64,000 bases of DNA from Rhodobacteraceae bacterium S2214 (GCA_025141675.1 CP081161.1:3201501-3265500), one strand, 5' to 3'; counted from the stretch's first letter, positions 45,994 through 55,520 are shown. The notes: generated by a model not told the origin, from the sequence alone. Numbers and translations: made by a program.

Positions 45994-47616
45994 CTATTCG
46001 GTCCCGAAAGTACGGTCAGGAATGACAAATTGGGACGTATCCACTGTAACCGGTTGATAAACCGTTTGTTCCAGCGTCGCGTTCGTACTTTGCTCACAAG
46101 ACAGGCTTGATCTTTTCGCCATCTGCATGAAATCTTCGCCGATTTCGTCCAAATAGCTACCTAAACTATAGCTATCCGAGTATGGGTCGCATTCGTGTTT
46201 ATAATGCTGCTGATCGTATTCGCAGAGGTGTTCATTCAGTCGCGCGACGCGTTTGGCTTCGCAAATCACTGTTGTAGTCACATCTTGATGTTCCGCCTCA
46301 GTGATCTCGTTGCGCTCCAGCTGAATATCCAAATTGCCGAGATACTGTCCCATTTGATTGACGTAGCCTGTCGATATCTCCGCGCGTTGCAAACCGTAGG
46401 CGATAGCGTTCGCCATGTAAGGTTGGCTTTCTTGAAATCCCTTGGCAATCAAGACTTGGGTTCCCAGATCAAACCACCGTTGGGCGTTATATGGTTGAGC
46501 GGCAACGCGACGTGCTTTCAAATCAAGGGTGTCCCGCTCTAGTTCGTCAGCTGGGCGGGCGCGACCAGACAAATTCGATGCCCTCTCGACCACTTGCAGG
46601 AGCGTGTCATTGAACGGATCGTAAGCCAAATACACGCTAGCCGATTCACCTGCCTGTTTTATGATATCCATCTCTAGCCAGCCCATTGGTGTGCCGCGAG
46701 TGTCATAGACCCATCGCACGTATCTCTGGGCCAATTCGACATCTTTTGTAAATTTGGGTCCCTCTCTTTCTAGAAAGGCGCCGATTTCGTCCATGCGTTC
46801 GATGTGGTCTGCGGCGATGATCGCATTGCAGATTTCATATTCCAACTCGGGCGCTTCGATCTTAGACAAGACCCGCGCGGCCGCCATGCGGGAAGGTTCA
46901 TCGAAAGAGTTGATCCAAATTAGCAGAGCGATGCATGTGTCAACTGTCAGCCATTCTTCAGCTGGGATTTGCGGAACATAGGTAATACACAGACGTTCGA
47001 CACCTGATGTCCCTTCACCGCCCCATTGCGGCAAATGCATATATGCGGCACGCCTCACTGTTACGAAATTTGGCTCCAACGCCATTGTATCAGCAATAAT
47101 TGCATCAATCTCTCCGGACCAGAATACTTGCATTGTACCGTTCAACATGATGACAGCATCAGACGCAGGCACATATCCCGGCGCCGCTGTGAACGCTTCA
47201 TAGGCAAGGCGAAAGGCTTCCTCTCGGAGGTAATTGAAACGGGTTAGTGCCTCGGGATGAGTATTGATAGCAGTTCTCTCACCACGAATTCCCCATGATA
47301 ATTGGCTGATTTGGAAAGATACCACCACTTTCGCGTAGATTGATTCCGGCATCGCGTCCAACCAATCGTATGTAACCGCTAAGACCTCAGGATCCGAAAC
47401 GATGAGCCAGGTGTTTAATGCCCGCAGGTGGTTCGGCCGCAATTCGCCAGATGAAACACGCCGATGGGTCTGCGCAAACAAAGCTTCGAGACCCTCAACG
47501 TCGCCTTCGTGAACCAAATCCATCAATGCATCGCGTTCGAGAAATACAGGTTCAGATTCTTGAGCCAGACAAGGCGAAGCCAAAATCAAAAGGATGAACA
47601 ATAGTCGCTTCATCAA
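45994..47616 (-). CDS. Exported protein of unknown function (DUF4034-like N-terminal half)
   Basis: This 540-residue protein has a signal peptide (KRLLFILLILASPCLA, then QESEPVF). The rest is almost entirely helical, with TPR-like pairs in the middle (AAPGYVPASDAVIMLNGT, RWFDLGTQVLIAKGFQESQP). The N-terminal half resembles DUF4034 proteins, again from memory. The C-terminal 110 residues contain several cysteines (VICEAKRV, HLCEYDQ, KHECDPY, LSCEQS) that may form disulfides in the periplasm. The gene stands alone, 85 bp from lepA, and its codon usage is a little AT-richer than the core genes. Confidence 0.75.
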   Translation of the reverse strand: MMKRLLFILLILASPCLAQESEPVFLERDALMDLVHEGDVEGLEALFAQTHRRVSSGELRPNHLRALNTWLIVSDPEVLAVTYDWLDAMPESIYAKVVVSFQISQLSWGIRGERTAINTHPEALTRFNYLREEAFRLAYEAFTAAPGYVPASDAVIMLNGTMQVFWSGEIDAIIADTMALEPNFVTVRRAAYMHLPQWGGEGTSGVERLCITYVPQIPAEEWLTVDTCIALLIWINSFDEPSRMAAARVLSKIEAPELEYEICNAIIAADHIERMDEIGAFLEREGPKFTKDVELAQRYVRWVYDTRGTPMGWLEMDIIKQAGESASVYLAYDPFNDTLLQVVERASNLSGRARPADELERDTLDLKARRVAAQPYNAQRWFDLGTQVLIAKGFQESQPYMANAIAYGLQRAEISTGYVNQMGQYLGNLDIQLERNEITEAEHQDVTTTVICEAKRVARLNEHLCEYDQQHYKHECDPYSDSYSLGSYLDEIGEDFMQMAKRSSLSCEQSTNATLEQTVYQPVTVDTSQFVIPDRTFGTE

Positions 47617-47697
47617 TACACCTCTTAGTTAAGGATAACTGTGATCGACTAGTGCGGCTTTTTTTCGACTAGACATCGTTGAATTTCGGGACGTGTT

Positions 47698-49125
47698 TTA
47701 GCCCTTATTGGGACCGTCTTGGGGCAGAACAGCTCCCGGATTCATGATGCCAACCGGATCCAGCGCATTCTTGATGCTGCGCATCATTGCCAGCTTTACC
47801 GGATCACCGTATTTTGAGAGGTCACCAACTTTTAATCGTCCTATGCCATGTTCGGCACTGACCGATCCGCCAAACGAATGGCACAGGTCGTGGACGCAAG
47901 TTTTGACCGCCTCGCGCACATCGTCGTAGTCGGCACGGGTTTTCCCGGGCACCGGAAAGACGTTGTAATGCAGGTTGCCATCGCCCAAGTGGCCAAAGCA
48001 ATTGATGCGGAAATCGCCAATCTTCGCGAGAGCGGGCGTGCCCTGTTTGATAAAGTCGGGGATGGCCGAAAGGGGGACCGAAATATCGTGCGAAGACACT
48101 GACCCGATCCGACGGTTTCCTTCGGGAATGTTTTCGCGGACGTCCCAGAAGGCCTGCCGTTGTGCCGCCGATTGCGCGATGACACCGTCTGTGACGAGAT
48201 CCTGCGCGAGCGCCGCTTCAAACAGGTTCATCAATGCATCATCAGGGGCCAGCCCTTTCGGCAGGCCGACGTCGATGAGCACCATCCAATCGGGTTGATC
48301 CGCGAACGGCGGCTTTACCTGCGGTCCGGTTTCCGACAAGAAATCAATCCCCTGGCGGTGGATCAGTTCAAACGCCGATAGGCCGTCACCAATCTGATCG
48401 CCTGCCAACGCCAGCAGATCAAGCGCGGCGGACGGGGAATTTACGGCCATAAATGCCGCCCCAGTCTGCGCCGGTTGCGGCACCATTTTGAGCGCCGCGG
48501 CGGTGATGATACCAAGCGTGCCTTCTGCCCCGATCAAAAGGTCGCGCAGGTCGTAGCCGGTGTTGTCTTTACGCAATCGCGTCAAACCGTGCCAGATTGA
48601 TCCGTCCGGCCGCACGACTTCCAGCCCAAGACACAGCGCGCGCGCGTTCCCGTACCGCAAGACGTTCACGCCGCCCGCGTTGGTCGCAAGCAGGCCACCG
48701 ATCCGTGCGGACCCTTCTGAGGCGAGCGACAACGGGAACAAGCGGCCCGCGTCGTCAGCCGCCGCTTGAACATCGGCAAGGATGCAGCCCGCTTCGGCAA
48801 TCAGAACATTTTCGGTCGGGTAGTTCGCCCGAATTTCCGTCATCCGTTCAAGCGACAGAACAATCGGTGCAGGGCCTTCTTGCATCAATTGCCCGCCGAC
48901 CAATCCGGTCCCGCCGCTATAGGGAACGACCCCGATGGCCGCGTCATTGCAAGCCTTGACGATATGCGCGACTTCTTCGGTCGTCGCTGGCGCCAGAACG
49001 ATCCCCTGCCCTTTCCAACGTCCCCGCGGTTCGGTGAGATAGCTGTCAGATCCGTCTTTCACGGTCCCTTTTGAAAGGTTCAGGCTATCAACGAACGATT
49101 TGGTCGCGGGGTTTAGATTGGACAT
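47698..49125 (-). CDS. FAD-binding oxidoreductase (GlcD / D-2-hydroxyacid dehydrogenase family)
   Basis: The 475-residue flavoprotein has the PCMH FAD-binding domain (VVPYSGGTGLVGGQLM with its glycine-rich loop; LASEGSARIGGLLATNAGG) and the FAD-oxidase C-terminal domain with the metal-type motif RINCFGHLGDGNLHYNVF and SAEHGIGRLK. Enzymes of this class oxidise D-lactate, glycolate or D-2-hydroxyglutarate-like acids. The ATG at 49125 is chosen; upstream frame overlaps the aldolase gene. It is the last of ten leftward genes and 1 bp after the RraA-like stop, consistent with oxidation of a 2-hydroxyacid late in the pathway. Confidence 0.9.
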   Translation of the reverse strand: MSNLNPATKSFVDSLNLSKGTVKDGSDSYLTEPRGRWKGQGIVLAPATTEEVAHIVKACNDAAIGVVPYSGGTGLVGGQLMQEGPAPIVLSLERMTEIRANYPTENVLIAEAGCILADVQAAADDAGRLFPLSLASEGSARIGGLLATNAGGVNVLRYGNARALCLGLEVVRPDGSIWHGLTRLRKDNTGYDLRDLLIGAEGTLGIITAAALKMVPQPAQTGAAFMAVNSPSAALDLLALAGDQIGDGLSAFELIHRQGIDFLSETGPQVKPPFADQPDWMVLIDVGLPKGLAPDDALMNLFEAALAQDLVTDGVIAQSAAQRQAFWDVRENIPEGNRRIGSVSSHDISVPLSAIPDFIKQGTPALAKIGDFRINCFGHLGDGNLHYNVFPVPGKTRADYDDVREAVKTCVHDLCHSFGGSVSAEHGIGRLKVGDLSKYGDPVKLAMMRSIKNALDPVGIMNPGAVLPQDGPNKG

Positions 49126-49126
49126 T

Positions 49127-49822
49127 TCAGGTGCGGGCCCTTTCGAAAGCCGCCCATGCGGCTTCAAACTTTTCAAAATCGAACCCGGGCTCTCTTGCGG
49201 GCCCAAGGACGAGGTGTTCTGTGTCCTGCATCTTTTGAATGGCATCGGCCAATTGATCAACCACTTCTGGCGGGATCACAACGGCACCGTGACGGTCCGC
49301 GTGGATCATATCCCCCTGTTGCACGGTCAGTCCGAAGATGGTGACGGGCGTGCCAAGTTCAGTGACGTGCACAAATCCGTGGCTAGGCCCGATGGACCCT
49401 GCGATGACGGGATAATCGTCCGCCATGTCCCCCAGATCCCGCATCACACCGTTAGTCAGCGTGCCTGATAGCCCAAATCCCTTGTGGATCGTCGTGTTCA
49501 CTTCGCCCCAGAACGCGCCGATTGCATGTGGGAAATCAGTATCTTCAACGACAGCAACACTTGGCTTGCCGCCTTCCGCCATTGCTTTGTAGTACGCCAT
49601 ACGACGGGCCCGAATGACGTCCGGTGCTTCGGTTGGTGGCTTCAGCGCTTGGATTTTTGCGGTGATGGCGTAGCCCACAATCGCAGGATCGTCGGGCGCA
49701 GAACTGATCATCGTTCCGCGTGTGAATGCGTTAAAGCCGCGCTGCCCCTGTGCCACTTCGATGGCGTTACAAACGGTGGGCGTGTCAACTGATCGCAGCA
49801 AGGTGAGCAGGTCGTCGTTCAT
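49127..49822 (-). CDS. RraA-like aldolase/decarboxylase family protein
   Basis: The 231-residue protein has the RraA/HMG-aldolase core. The signature is a glycine followed some 20 residues on by the RD pair; here LSGTLTNGVMRDLGDMADDY carries R and D, with IHADRHGAVVIP at the C-terminal side. Family members include 4-hydroxy-4-methyl-2-oxoglutarate/4-carboxy-4-hydroxy-2-oxoadipate aldolases and oxaloacetate decarboxylases, as well as RNase E inhibitors. In a catabolic operon a pyruvate-releasing aldolase is more likely. It overlaps the upstream hydrolase by ATGA. Confidence 0.85.
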   Translation of the reverse strand: MNDDLLTLLRSVDTPTVCNAIEVAQGQRGFNAFTRGTMISSAPDDPAIVGYAITAKIQALKPPTEAPDVIRARRMAYYKAMAEGGKPSVAVVEDTDFPHAIGAFWGEVNTTIHKGFGLSGTLTNGVMRDLGDMADDYPVIAGSIGPSHGFVHVTELGTPVTIFGLTVQQGDMIHADRHGAVVIPPEVVDQLADAIQKMQDTEHLVLGPAREPGFDFEKFEAAWAAFERART

Positions 49823-50511
49823 GTATCCTCCAACCAGCGGTTTAAGGCCGCCGTCGTTTTTTGGGGTTGTTCCAAAGTCGGCAAATGTCCTGCGTTTTCA
49901 ATGACTTGCAGGACGCTACTTGAGAGTAAGTCGTGCATAAGTTCATGCCTGTGGACCGGGCATAATGCATCATCCCGTCCACACAGCACCAAAGCAGGGA
50001 CTGACGCGGACCTTAGCGTTTCGGTTTGATCAGGACGGCTGGCAAGGGCCTTAGATTGGTTAATGAATGTCGCGGGCCCGAGGGAAGCTGCCATGTCCAT
50101 ACAGAGGTCAAGGATTTTTGCGCGATGCGGACCGTTGGCCAGATAGTGCGGTTTCATCTCGTCACGAATCACGTCCAAAAGATGCCCGTCTTGTACTTTT
50201 TCGATCTGACGCCTGCGTCGGGCGCGAATTGCGTCCACCTCCGCCAACGGGTTGGTATCAAGCAAGGCGATCCGGTCTACCCGAGACGGCGCCTGCCGCA
50301 GAATTTCCATCGCGACGATGCCGCCCATGGATAGGCCAGCTAGCGCGAACACAGGCGGAGCCCCTTGTAAAATATGAGTTGCGCAGGCCGCGATGCCATC
50401 TGTTGTAAGAGGGGCCACGTGAACCGCGCGCTGCGCCGAGAACGTCGCGATTTGTGGCGCAAACAGCCGCGCATCGCACATCATTCCCGGCAGCAGCACA
50501 AGCGGCGTCAT
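49819..50511 (-). CDS. Alpha/beta hydrolase
   Basis: This 230-residue hydrolase has the oxyanion-loop start LVLLPGMMCDARLF, the nucleophile elbow AGLSMGGIVAME (S61), an acidic residue in LCGRDDALCP and the catalytic histidine in IENAGHLPTLEQP. It may open a lactone or ester in the pathway encoded around it. Both ends overlap neighbours by ATGA, showing tight coupling to the MetE-like and RraA-like genes. Confidence 0.88.
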   Translation of the reverse strand: MTPLVLLPGMMCDARLFAPQIATFSAQRAVHVAPLTTDGIAACATHILQGAPPVFALAGLSMGGIVAMEILRQAPSRVDRIALLDTNPLAEVDAIRARRRRQIEKVQDGHLLDVIRDEMKPHYLANGPHRAKILDLCMDMAASLGPATFINQSKALASRPDQTETLRSASVPALVLCGRDDALCPVHRHELMHDLLSSSVLQVIENAGHLPTLEQPQKTTAALNRWLEDT

Positions 50512-51632
50512 CCGACCAATGCCGCCCCATCCGACATTGCTTTCAGTTTTGCATAGGCGATGTCCGGATCAATTGAACCAAACCCTGCGAATGTTCCAAA
50601 TCCACAATCTGATCCGGCAATGACGCGATCAGACCCTACGATTTGTTGGAAACGGTCAAGGCGTTGCGCGACTAGTTTGGGGTGTTCCACAAAATTGGTC
50701 GTTGTATCAACCACACCCGGAACAAGAATTTTGCTGTCGGGGATGTCTGCCTGACGGTCGCGGAACGTCGTCCATTCGTGACCATGCCGCGGGTTGGACG
50801 TTTCGAACAAAACGTAATCCGCCTTCGCCGACATCAACGTGTCAAACATCGTATCCATCGGAATATCGCAAACATGGGGGCCTTCGTAATTGCCCCAACA
50901 GATGTGAATGCGGACCTTGTCGGACGGAATATCCTGCAGGGCATGATTCAGCGCTTCGACATGGCCGGCCGCAATTTTCGTAAACTGCGCATCGGAAAGG
51001 TCGTTGAAAAGCATGTGCTTAGCAAGCGCGAGGTCAGGGCAATCAAGCTGCAGGTCAAGGCCCGACGCCACGATGGTTTCATATTCCGCCTTCATCGCAT
51101 CGGCGAGCGCCGCCAAATAAGCTTCGCGAGACTTGTAGTAATCATTTTGCAAGAAAAGAGAGATAACACCGGGGGATGCGGCGTTCATGAAGCCGCGATC
51201 GACGTTATGTTTCACCATCGCAGCTTTCAAGTTTGCGATATCTTTTTGGAGTTCGCCTTGCCCTTTTGATTTCACCTCCCCGACGCACATCGGGCGCGCA
51301 TATTTCGGGGTCCCGCCATCGTCGGCGAGCCGTTTTAGAAATCCCGGAAATAACTTAAGATCGCCTGGCGCATTGCGCGGGCTGTCGCCGTCAAATCCTG
51401 CGTAGCGGTCTTTCACGTAGGTCGCATAGCTGATCTTTGACGTCTCACCGTCGCTGACGATGTCGACGCCTGCCGCGACCTGCCGCGCGACCGTCGCGTC
51501 AACCGCTTCGGACATCGCCAGATCGAACGCTGTTTGGTCGAAGGGTTCGTTATTTTCGCGCGCGAAAATGAAGTCTACCACGTTCTGGGTACGCGGTAGA
51601 CTGCCAACGTGTGTCGTAAGAATACGAGGCAT
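50508..51632 (-). CDS. MetE C-terminal-like zinc methyltransferase family protein
   Basis: The 374-residue protein matches the catalytic half of cobalamin-independent methionine synthase (COG0620 type) and lacks the N-terminal half. The zinc ligands appear intact: H243 and C245 in RIHICWGNY, E277 in VLFETSN and C343 in GSDCGFGTF. The N-terminus, TTHVGSLPR, is also typical. Related enzymes include methylcobalamin- or thiol-methyl transferases and epoxyalkane:CoM transferase. Its place in a catabolic operon argues against methionine synthesis and for a thiol- or methyl-transfer step on the substrate. The specific reaction is unknown. Confidence 0.82.
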   Translation of the reverse strand: MPRILTTHVGSLPRTQNVVDFIFARENNEPFDQTAFDLAMSEAVDATVARQVAAGVDIVSDGETSKISYATYVKDRYAGFDGDSPRNAPGDLKLFPGFLKRLADDGGTPKYARPMCVGEVKSKGQGELQKDIANLKAAMVKHNVDRGFMNAASPGVISLFLQNDYYKSREAYLAALADAMKAEYETIVASGLDLQLDCPDLALAKHMLFNDLSDAQFTKIAAGHVEALNHALQDIPSDKVRIHICWGNYEGPHVCDIPMDTMFDTLMSAKADYVLFETSNPRHGHEWTTFRDRQADIPDSKILVPGVVDTTTNFVEHPKLVAQRLDRFQQIVGSDRVIAGSDCGFGTFAGFGSIDPDIAYAKLKAMSDGAALVG

Positions 51633-51681
51633 TTGTTATCCAAATATTTGTTATTGTTGCATTATAACTGTAAAATAGGTC

Positions 51682-52647
51682 CTACCCAAGCCATGTCGAA
51701 CCGGCTGGATCGTCGTTCGAAAACACACGGTACAAGGACGCCTCGCCTGTCATTGCCGGATACAAGGCATGTGGCGTGTTGGGTGGAATGGCGGCGGTGT
51801 CGCCTGGATTTAGGCTGGTCGTGCCGCCCGCAAAATCCAAACGCCAATGCCCACGCATCGGCATCAGGACCGTGTGATGATGGTGTGTTTGCAGTTCATC
51901 CGAAATCGAATTGCGCGACAAAAGCTCTACCTCGAAACCAGGTTTGTCCGGCAATATGCCATCAACGCCGATGACTTTGGCAGGTTGTTTGTCGGCAAAC
52001 GCCATCAAATCCCAGTATCGCGCGACATGCCGCGGCACGACATCCAAGGTCGAAGGTTCGGGGAAATTGGCGAGCTCTGCTTCGGTCAAAACGGGCATCG
52101 GGTTCACGCCCTCGGGCAAAGACGCGCCTTTCTTGGTATCGTATAGTTGCCCGTTTTCGCCCAAGACAAGCCCATGTTCTGCTGCATCCTCAATCACTTG
52201 CGGCGCCCATGTGACACCGCCGCCAGCGTCGTCGCCACCAAGGATCGCCATAATCATCCCATAGTCAGTCCCGATGTTTTCGAAACCTCGGAAAATACCG
52301 GTCGGAATGTTGATGATGTCGCCCTCTTCCAGCACGACTTCGCCGGCTGTTCCCCAACGGCCCCAGAAGAACCGCCAACGGCCTTTCAGCGCAAAAAACA
52401 CCTCGGCCGTTGTATGGCTGTGCAAGGAATTGCGGCACTTCGGCGGCTGGCCAGCCGCACCGATATTGAAACCCGGAGTGTCGGCGATATGCACATGTTG
52501 GTCAGCAGATTCGGACACACCGCCGCCGATGATCGTGAAGTTTTCCTTCTGATCAGACCCCGGCGTGTGGGCGTCGATGAAGGCGGTCTTGCACGGGCGC
52601 AGATCGCCATAGCGCACGATGCGCGCTTCCATTTCAGCAGGCGTCAT
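51682..52647 (-). CDS. Bicupin protein, gentisate dioxygenase-like
   Basis: The 321-residue protein has two cupin domains. The first (about 80-150) contains LHSHTTAEVFFALKGRWRFFW with clear metal histidines; the second (about 240-305) contains LQTHHHHTVLMPMRGHWRLDF and IPPNTPHALYPAM. The arrangement resembles gentisate/homogentisate-type ring-cleaving dioxygenases or bicupin isomerases. It lies 50 bp after the NTF2-like gene and 49 bp before the MetE-like gene, with no terminator seen. An iron-dependent oxygenase step is a reasonable inference. Confidence 0.8.
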   Translation of the reverse strand: MTPAEMEARIVRYGDLRPCKTAFIDAHTPGSDQKENFTIIGGGVSESADQHVHIADTPGFNIGAAGQPPKCRNSLHSHTTAEVFFALKGRWRFFWGRWGTAGEVVLEEGDIINIPTGIFRGFENIGTDYGMIMAILGGDDAGGGVTWAPQVIEDAAEHGLVLGENGQLYDTKKGASLPEGVNPMPVLTEAELANFPEPSTLDVVPRHVARYWDLMAFADKQPAKVIGVDGILPDKPGFEVELLSRNSISDELQTHHHHTVLMPMRGHWRLDFAGGTTSLNPGDTAAIPPNTPHALYPAMTGEASLYRVFSNDDPAGSTWLG

Positions 52648-52697
52648 GATGTTTCCTCGCGACTATTTAATGAATGAAACCGTTTAAAAGTAGTCAC

Positions 52698-53684
52698 TTA
52701 CACGGCCCCCATCAAAATTTGCTTCCAAATTGCGACTTCGTCATAAAGCGCAAATTCGCGGCGCAGCCCCACGCCATCTGTTCCAAATGGGCCAAACTCT
52801 GCGTGGCACATGCCCATGATATGAACTGGCGCGCCGGTCGGTTCGCCAAACGTCCCCCATCCGTCGTGAATGCCATCAAGCGACCAACGGACGGCTGCCC
52901 GCGGTGAAAGCATGTCGGCGTCCATGCCGATCTGATGGTGGATTTTGAACGTCGCATTCGGGAAAGACGACCGCAGGCCAACCCAAAACGCGTCGCACCC
53001 TTCGCGGCCGATAGACGTCACAGCCCCGGCATATTCACCGATCACGGCCCTGTCGTAATCCCTTGTAATCGTGTTGAAATCCTTATCCATGAGCCGTGTC
53101 AGGATGTCGGCGTAGCGCTGCCCCCATGCGTTGTCATTTCCCGTGCCTTTATAGTCACCGGCGATGTCGTTCGCAGGCGAAAAGACGGGTTTCGCAAGGG
53201 CTGCGCCACCTTCTTTGTCGATCAAGCCTGCCGCAAAGGTTTTGGGATCGAACCCCAATTGACGGACCAAACCACCGTAATCGCGCACCAGCCATTCATC
53301 ATAGATCGTGTCGTCTTTTGCAGCGCAATCCGCGATCACGCGCACAACCCATGATTTATTTGTGGCTTTGCCGAATTGGCCGTCTCTTGTGTGCGTCGCC
53401 TTTGTCAAAAGCCTGTGCGAGGACAGAAATCCGGCGTCTTCATCGCCTGACCAGATCACATCTTCACCGAACAATTCGCGGTCAGGGAATTCATTGATCG
53501 TCGCCATTGTCGCTGCAATCGTCGCTTGGTTGCCCACTGATACGCCCATGGGCGTCCGTACAGGAATGTCGGGCGCGTAGTACCGATTGAGCGTTTCCAC
53601 CCCGCGATCTTCCCAAATTTCTTTTGTCACACCAATGATATAGTCAGGAAAATCTTTCCACTTGGCCTGAAAACCCTTCATCAT
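52698..53684 (-). CDS. Tandem SnoaL/NTF2-like protein (ester cyclase-like)
   Basis: This 328-residue protein appears to hold two NTF2-like cone domains of about 130 residues each. The first begins FPDYIIGVTKEIWEDRGVET and contains FPDRELFGEDVIWSGDEDAG; the second begins around YADILTRLMDKDFNTITRDY with FPNATFKIHHQIGMDADML. SnoaL-like proteins act as cyclases, isomerases or dehydratases in polyketide and sugar chemistry. The start overlaps the LacI stop (ATGA). A second protein of the same double architecture is encoded at 61393-62412. Confidence 0.82.
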   Translation of the reverse strand: MMKGFQAKWKDFPDYIIGVTKEIWEDRGVETLNRYYAPDIPVRTPMGVSVGNQATIAATMATINEFPDRELFGEDVIWSGDEDAGFLSSHRLLTKATHTRDGQFGKATNKSWVVRVIADCAAKDDTIYDEWLVRDYGGLVRQLGFDPKTFAAGLIDKEGGAALAKPVFSPANDIAGDYKGTGNDNAWGQRYADILTRLMDKDFNTITRDYDRAVIGEYAGAVTSIGREGCDAFWVGLRSSFPNATFKIHHQIGMDADMLSPRAAVRWSLDGIHDGWGTFGEPTGAPVHIMGMCHAEFGPFGTDGVGLRREFALYDEVAIWKQILMGAV

Positions 53685-54700
53685 ATCGTTCCTTTTGGTG
53701 GGCGCGTTGTGCCGCGCTGAATAAGTGGGCCGTCAAAGACGATGCGGCTTGGCGCGATTTCACCTTCGCCGATTTGCCCGATGATCATTTCAACCGTTGC
53801 GTTGATCATACGGACCAAAGGTTGGCGGACCGTCGTCAAATTATAGGCTGGCCAAGCGGCGAGAGGGACATCATCGAAACCGATGATCGCCACATCGCTG
53901 GGCACGTCGAGGTTGAGTTCAAATCGACACGTATCAAGCACGGCAAAGGCCATATGATCGTTTCCGACAAAAATGGCATCGGGCGGTGTCGGGCTGTTCA
54001 TCAGGTCGCGCGCTGCTTGCGCCGCAATCTCACGGTCGTATTTTCCGTCGATGATCGCCGTCGGTTCTAGATTGTGGCGCTGCAATCCTTCGATCAAGCC
54101 CTGTTGTCTATCGCGACCGGTCGATGACCCCGCCCAACCGGAAATGTGCGCGATGTTTTTATGGCCAGCCTCGACGAGGAAATCTGCAACTTTGCGCCCC
54201 GCTGCCACATTGTCCGATGTGACAGAGCCAACGTCGGCGCCATCTTGGCTGCGGTTGAACATGACCACTGGAATGCCCGCCGCTTTGCAACGATCTGTTA
54301 AGTCGGACGACATGCCGACAGACGCGGTGATGATCCCATCCACTTGATAATCAAGCAGTTCTTGGATCACTTCATCAATTTCACGCCTGGTGTTCGAAGC
54401 TGTGAAGACAAGGACATGATAGCCTTGCTCCTGCAACGCATTCGACAGATGTTCCAACGCCAGCGGGTAAAACTGGTTATCAAGATACGCGACAACCAGA
54501 CCGATGATGCGGCTTTTGCCGGTAATCATCGCGCGCGCCATCATGTTGGGTCTGTACCCCAATTCGACGGCTGCTTTCTTAACCTTTGCGACTGTTTTCG
54601 CGCTCGCCGATGCACCGGGGGTGAACACGCGGCTGACCGCTGATTGTGAAACGCCAGCCCGTTCTGCGACCTGTAGGGATGTGATCCGATCATGTTGCAT
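53681..54700 (-). CDS. LacI family transcriptional regulator
   Basis: The 339-residue repressor has the LacI helix-turn-helix (TSLQVAERAGVSQSAVSRVF) at residues 7-26, a hinge region (YRPNMMARAMITGKSRIIG) and a periplasmic-binding-protein-like ligand domain (IIGFDDVPLAAWPAYNLTTVRQP). It probably binds a sugar-like pathway compound. The start MQHDRIT at 54700 shares one base with the SDR stop. It is embedded in the leftward operon, so it is autoregulated if the two operators at 57.9-58.0 kb are its sites. Confidence 0.95.
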   Translation of the reverse strand: MQHDRITSLQVAERAGVSQSAVSRVFTPGASASAKTVAKVKKAAVELGYRPNMMARAMITGKSRIIGLVVAYLDNQFYPLALEHLSNALQEQGYHVLVFTASNTRREIDEVIQELLDYQVDGIITASVGMSSDLTDRCKAAGIPVVMFNRSQDGADVGSVTSDNVAAGRKVADFLVEAGHKNIAHISGWAGSSTGRDRQQGLIEGLQRHNLEPTAIIDGKYDREIAAQAARDLMNSPTPPDAIFVGNDHMAFAVLDTCRFELNLDVPSDVAIIGFDDVPLAAWPAYNLTTVRQPLVRMINATVEMIIGQIGEGEIAPSRIVFDGPLIQRGTTRPPKGTI

Positions 54701-55464
54701 CAGTCGGCTGTCCACCCGCCATCAATCAACAGATGCGTACCTGTCATCAACGCGGACGCGTCGGACGCCAAGTAAACAACGGGACCCATGATATCTGTCA
54801 CCTCACCTACGCGCCCTAATTTGATCTTTTCTTCCAGCCACTTAACCCTCTCTGGGTCCTGAAACGTGGCTTCGGTCAAGGCCGTGCGGATAAACGTTGG
54901 ACAGACGGTGTTCACACGAATTCCCTTGGGGCCCCATTCAATTGCCATTGCTTTGGTGAAGCCTTCGACGCCGTGTTTTGTGCCGCAGTACACTGCCCGA
55001 TCTATCCCACCGACATGCGCCATCTGCGATGTCACGTTGATCAACGACCCCGGTTTGTCCGCCGCGATAAGGCCTTTTGCGACGGCCTGCGTTAAGAAAT
55101 ACGCGCCCTTGAGGTTAAGCGAACTGACGGCATCAAAATCTTCTTCAGTCGTGTCGAGCGCTGGCCCGTGCCGCGCAAGCCCGGCCGAATTGACCAGAAT
55201 ATCAAAGGGGCCGTGCTCTGCGACTTGCGCCTGGGTCGCGGGAATATCGGAAACGTCCATCTTGAAGGATTGCGCGCTGAGCCCTGCCGCCTGCATCGCC
55301 GTAACCACGTTTTCGAGTTTATCGGTTGAACGGGCGGTCAATGTCACATCCGCGCCTGCCTGTCCCAGCGCCACCGCGCAGGCCAATCCAATGCCGGACG
55401 ACGCGCCAGCGACAAGGGCGCGCTTTCCAGAAAGGTTGAAAGATGGGGTCTGCGGCAGTTGCAT
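54700..55464 (-). CDS. SDR family oxidoreductase
   Basis: This 254-residue classical SDR has the nucleotide motif GASSGIGLACA (TGxxxGIG variant beginning AGASSGIG), NSAGLA for the NNAG position, a catalytic serine in INVTSQMAH and YxxxK in VYCGTKHG. The C-terminus GTHLLIDGGWTAD is typical of sugar or gluconate-type dehydrogenases. It oxidises or reduces a hydroxyl with NAD(P). It lies 56 bp downstream of the HisD-like gene in the same operon. Confidence 0.93.
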   Translation of the reverse strand: MQLPQTPSFNLSGKRALVAGASSGIGLACAVALGQAGADVTLTARSTDKLENVVTAMQAAGLSAQSFKMDVSDIPATQAQVAEHGPFDILVNSAGLARHGPALDTTEEDFDAVSSLNLKGAYFLTQAVAKGLIAADKPGSLINVTSQMAHVGGIDRAVYCGTKHGVEGFTKAMAIEWGPKGIRVNTVCPTFIRTALTEATFQDPERVKWLEEKIKLGRVGEVTDIMGPVVYLASDASALMTGTHLLIDGGWTAD

Positions 55465-55520
55465 GTCGTGATCCTTGTGTCGCTTTTGGCGAAACCAATG
55501 AAGGCCTGCCCAAAGCGGAA

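Noticed and set aside
47648..47677. Direct CGACTAG repeats upstream of the exported helical protein gene
   Set aside because: Two 7-bp copies 23 bp apart are weak evidence, without symmetry or a recognised regulator.
52671..52686. Additional LacI-like site (AAACCGTTT) upstream of the bicupin gene
   Set aside because: It is not a true palindrome and does not match the two strong operators of the regulon.
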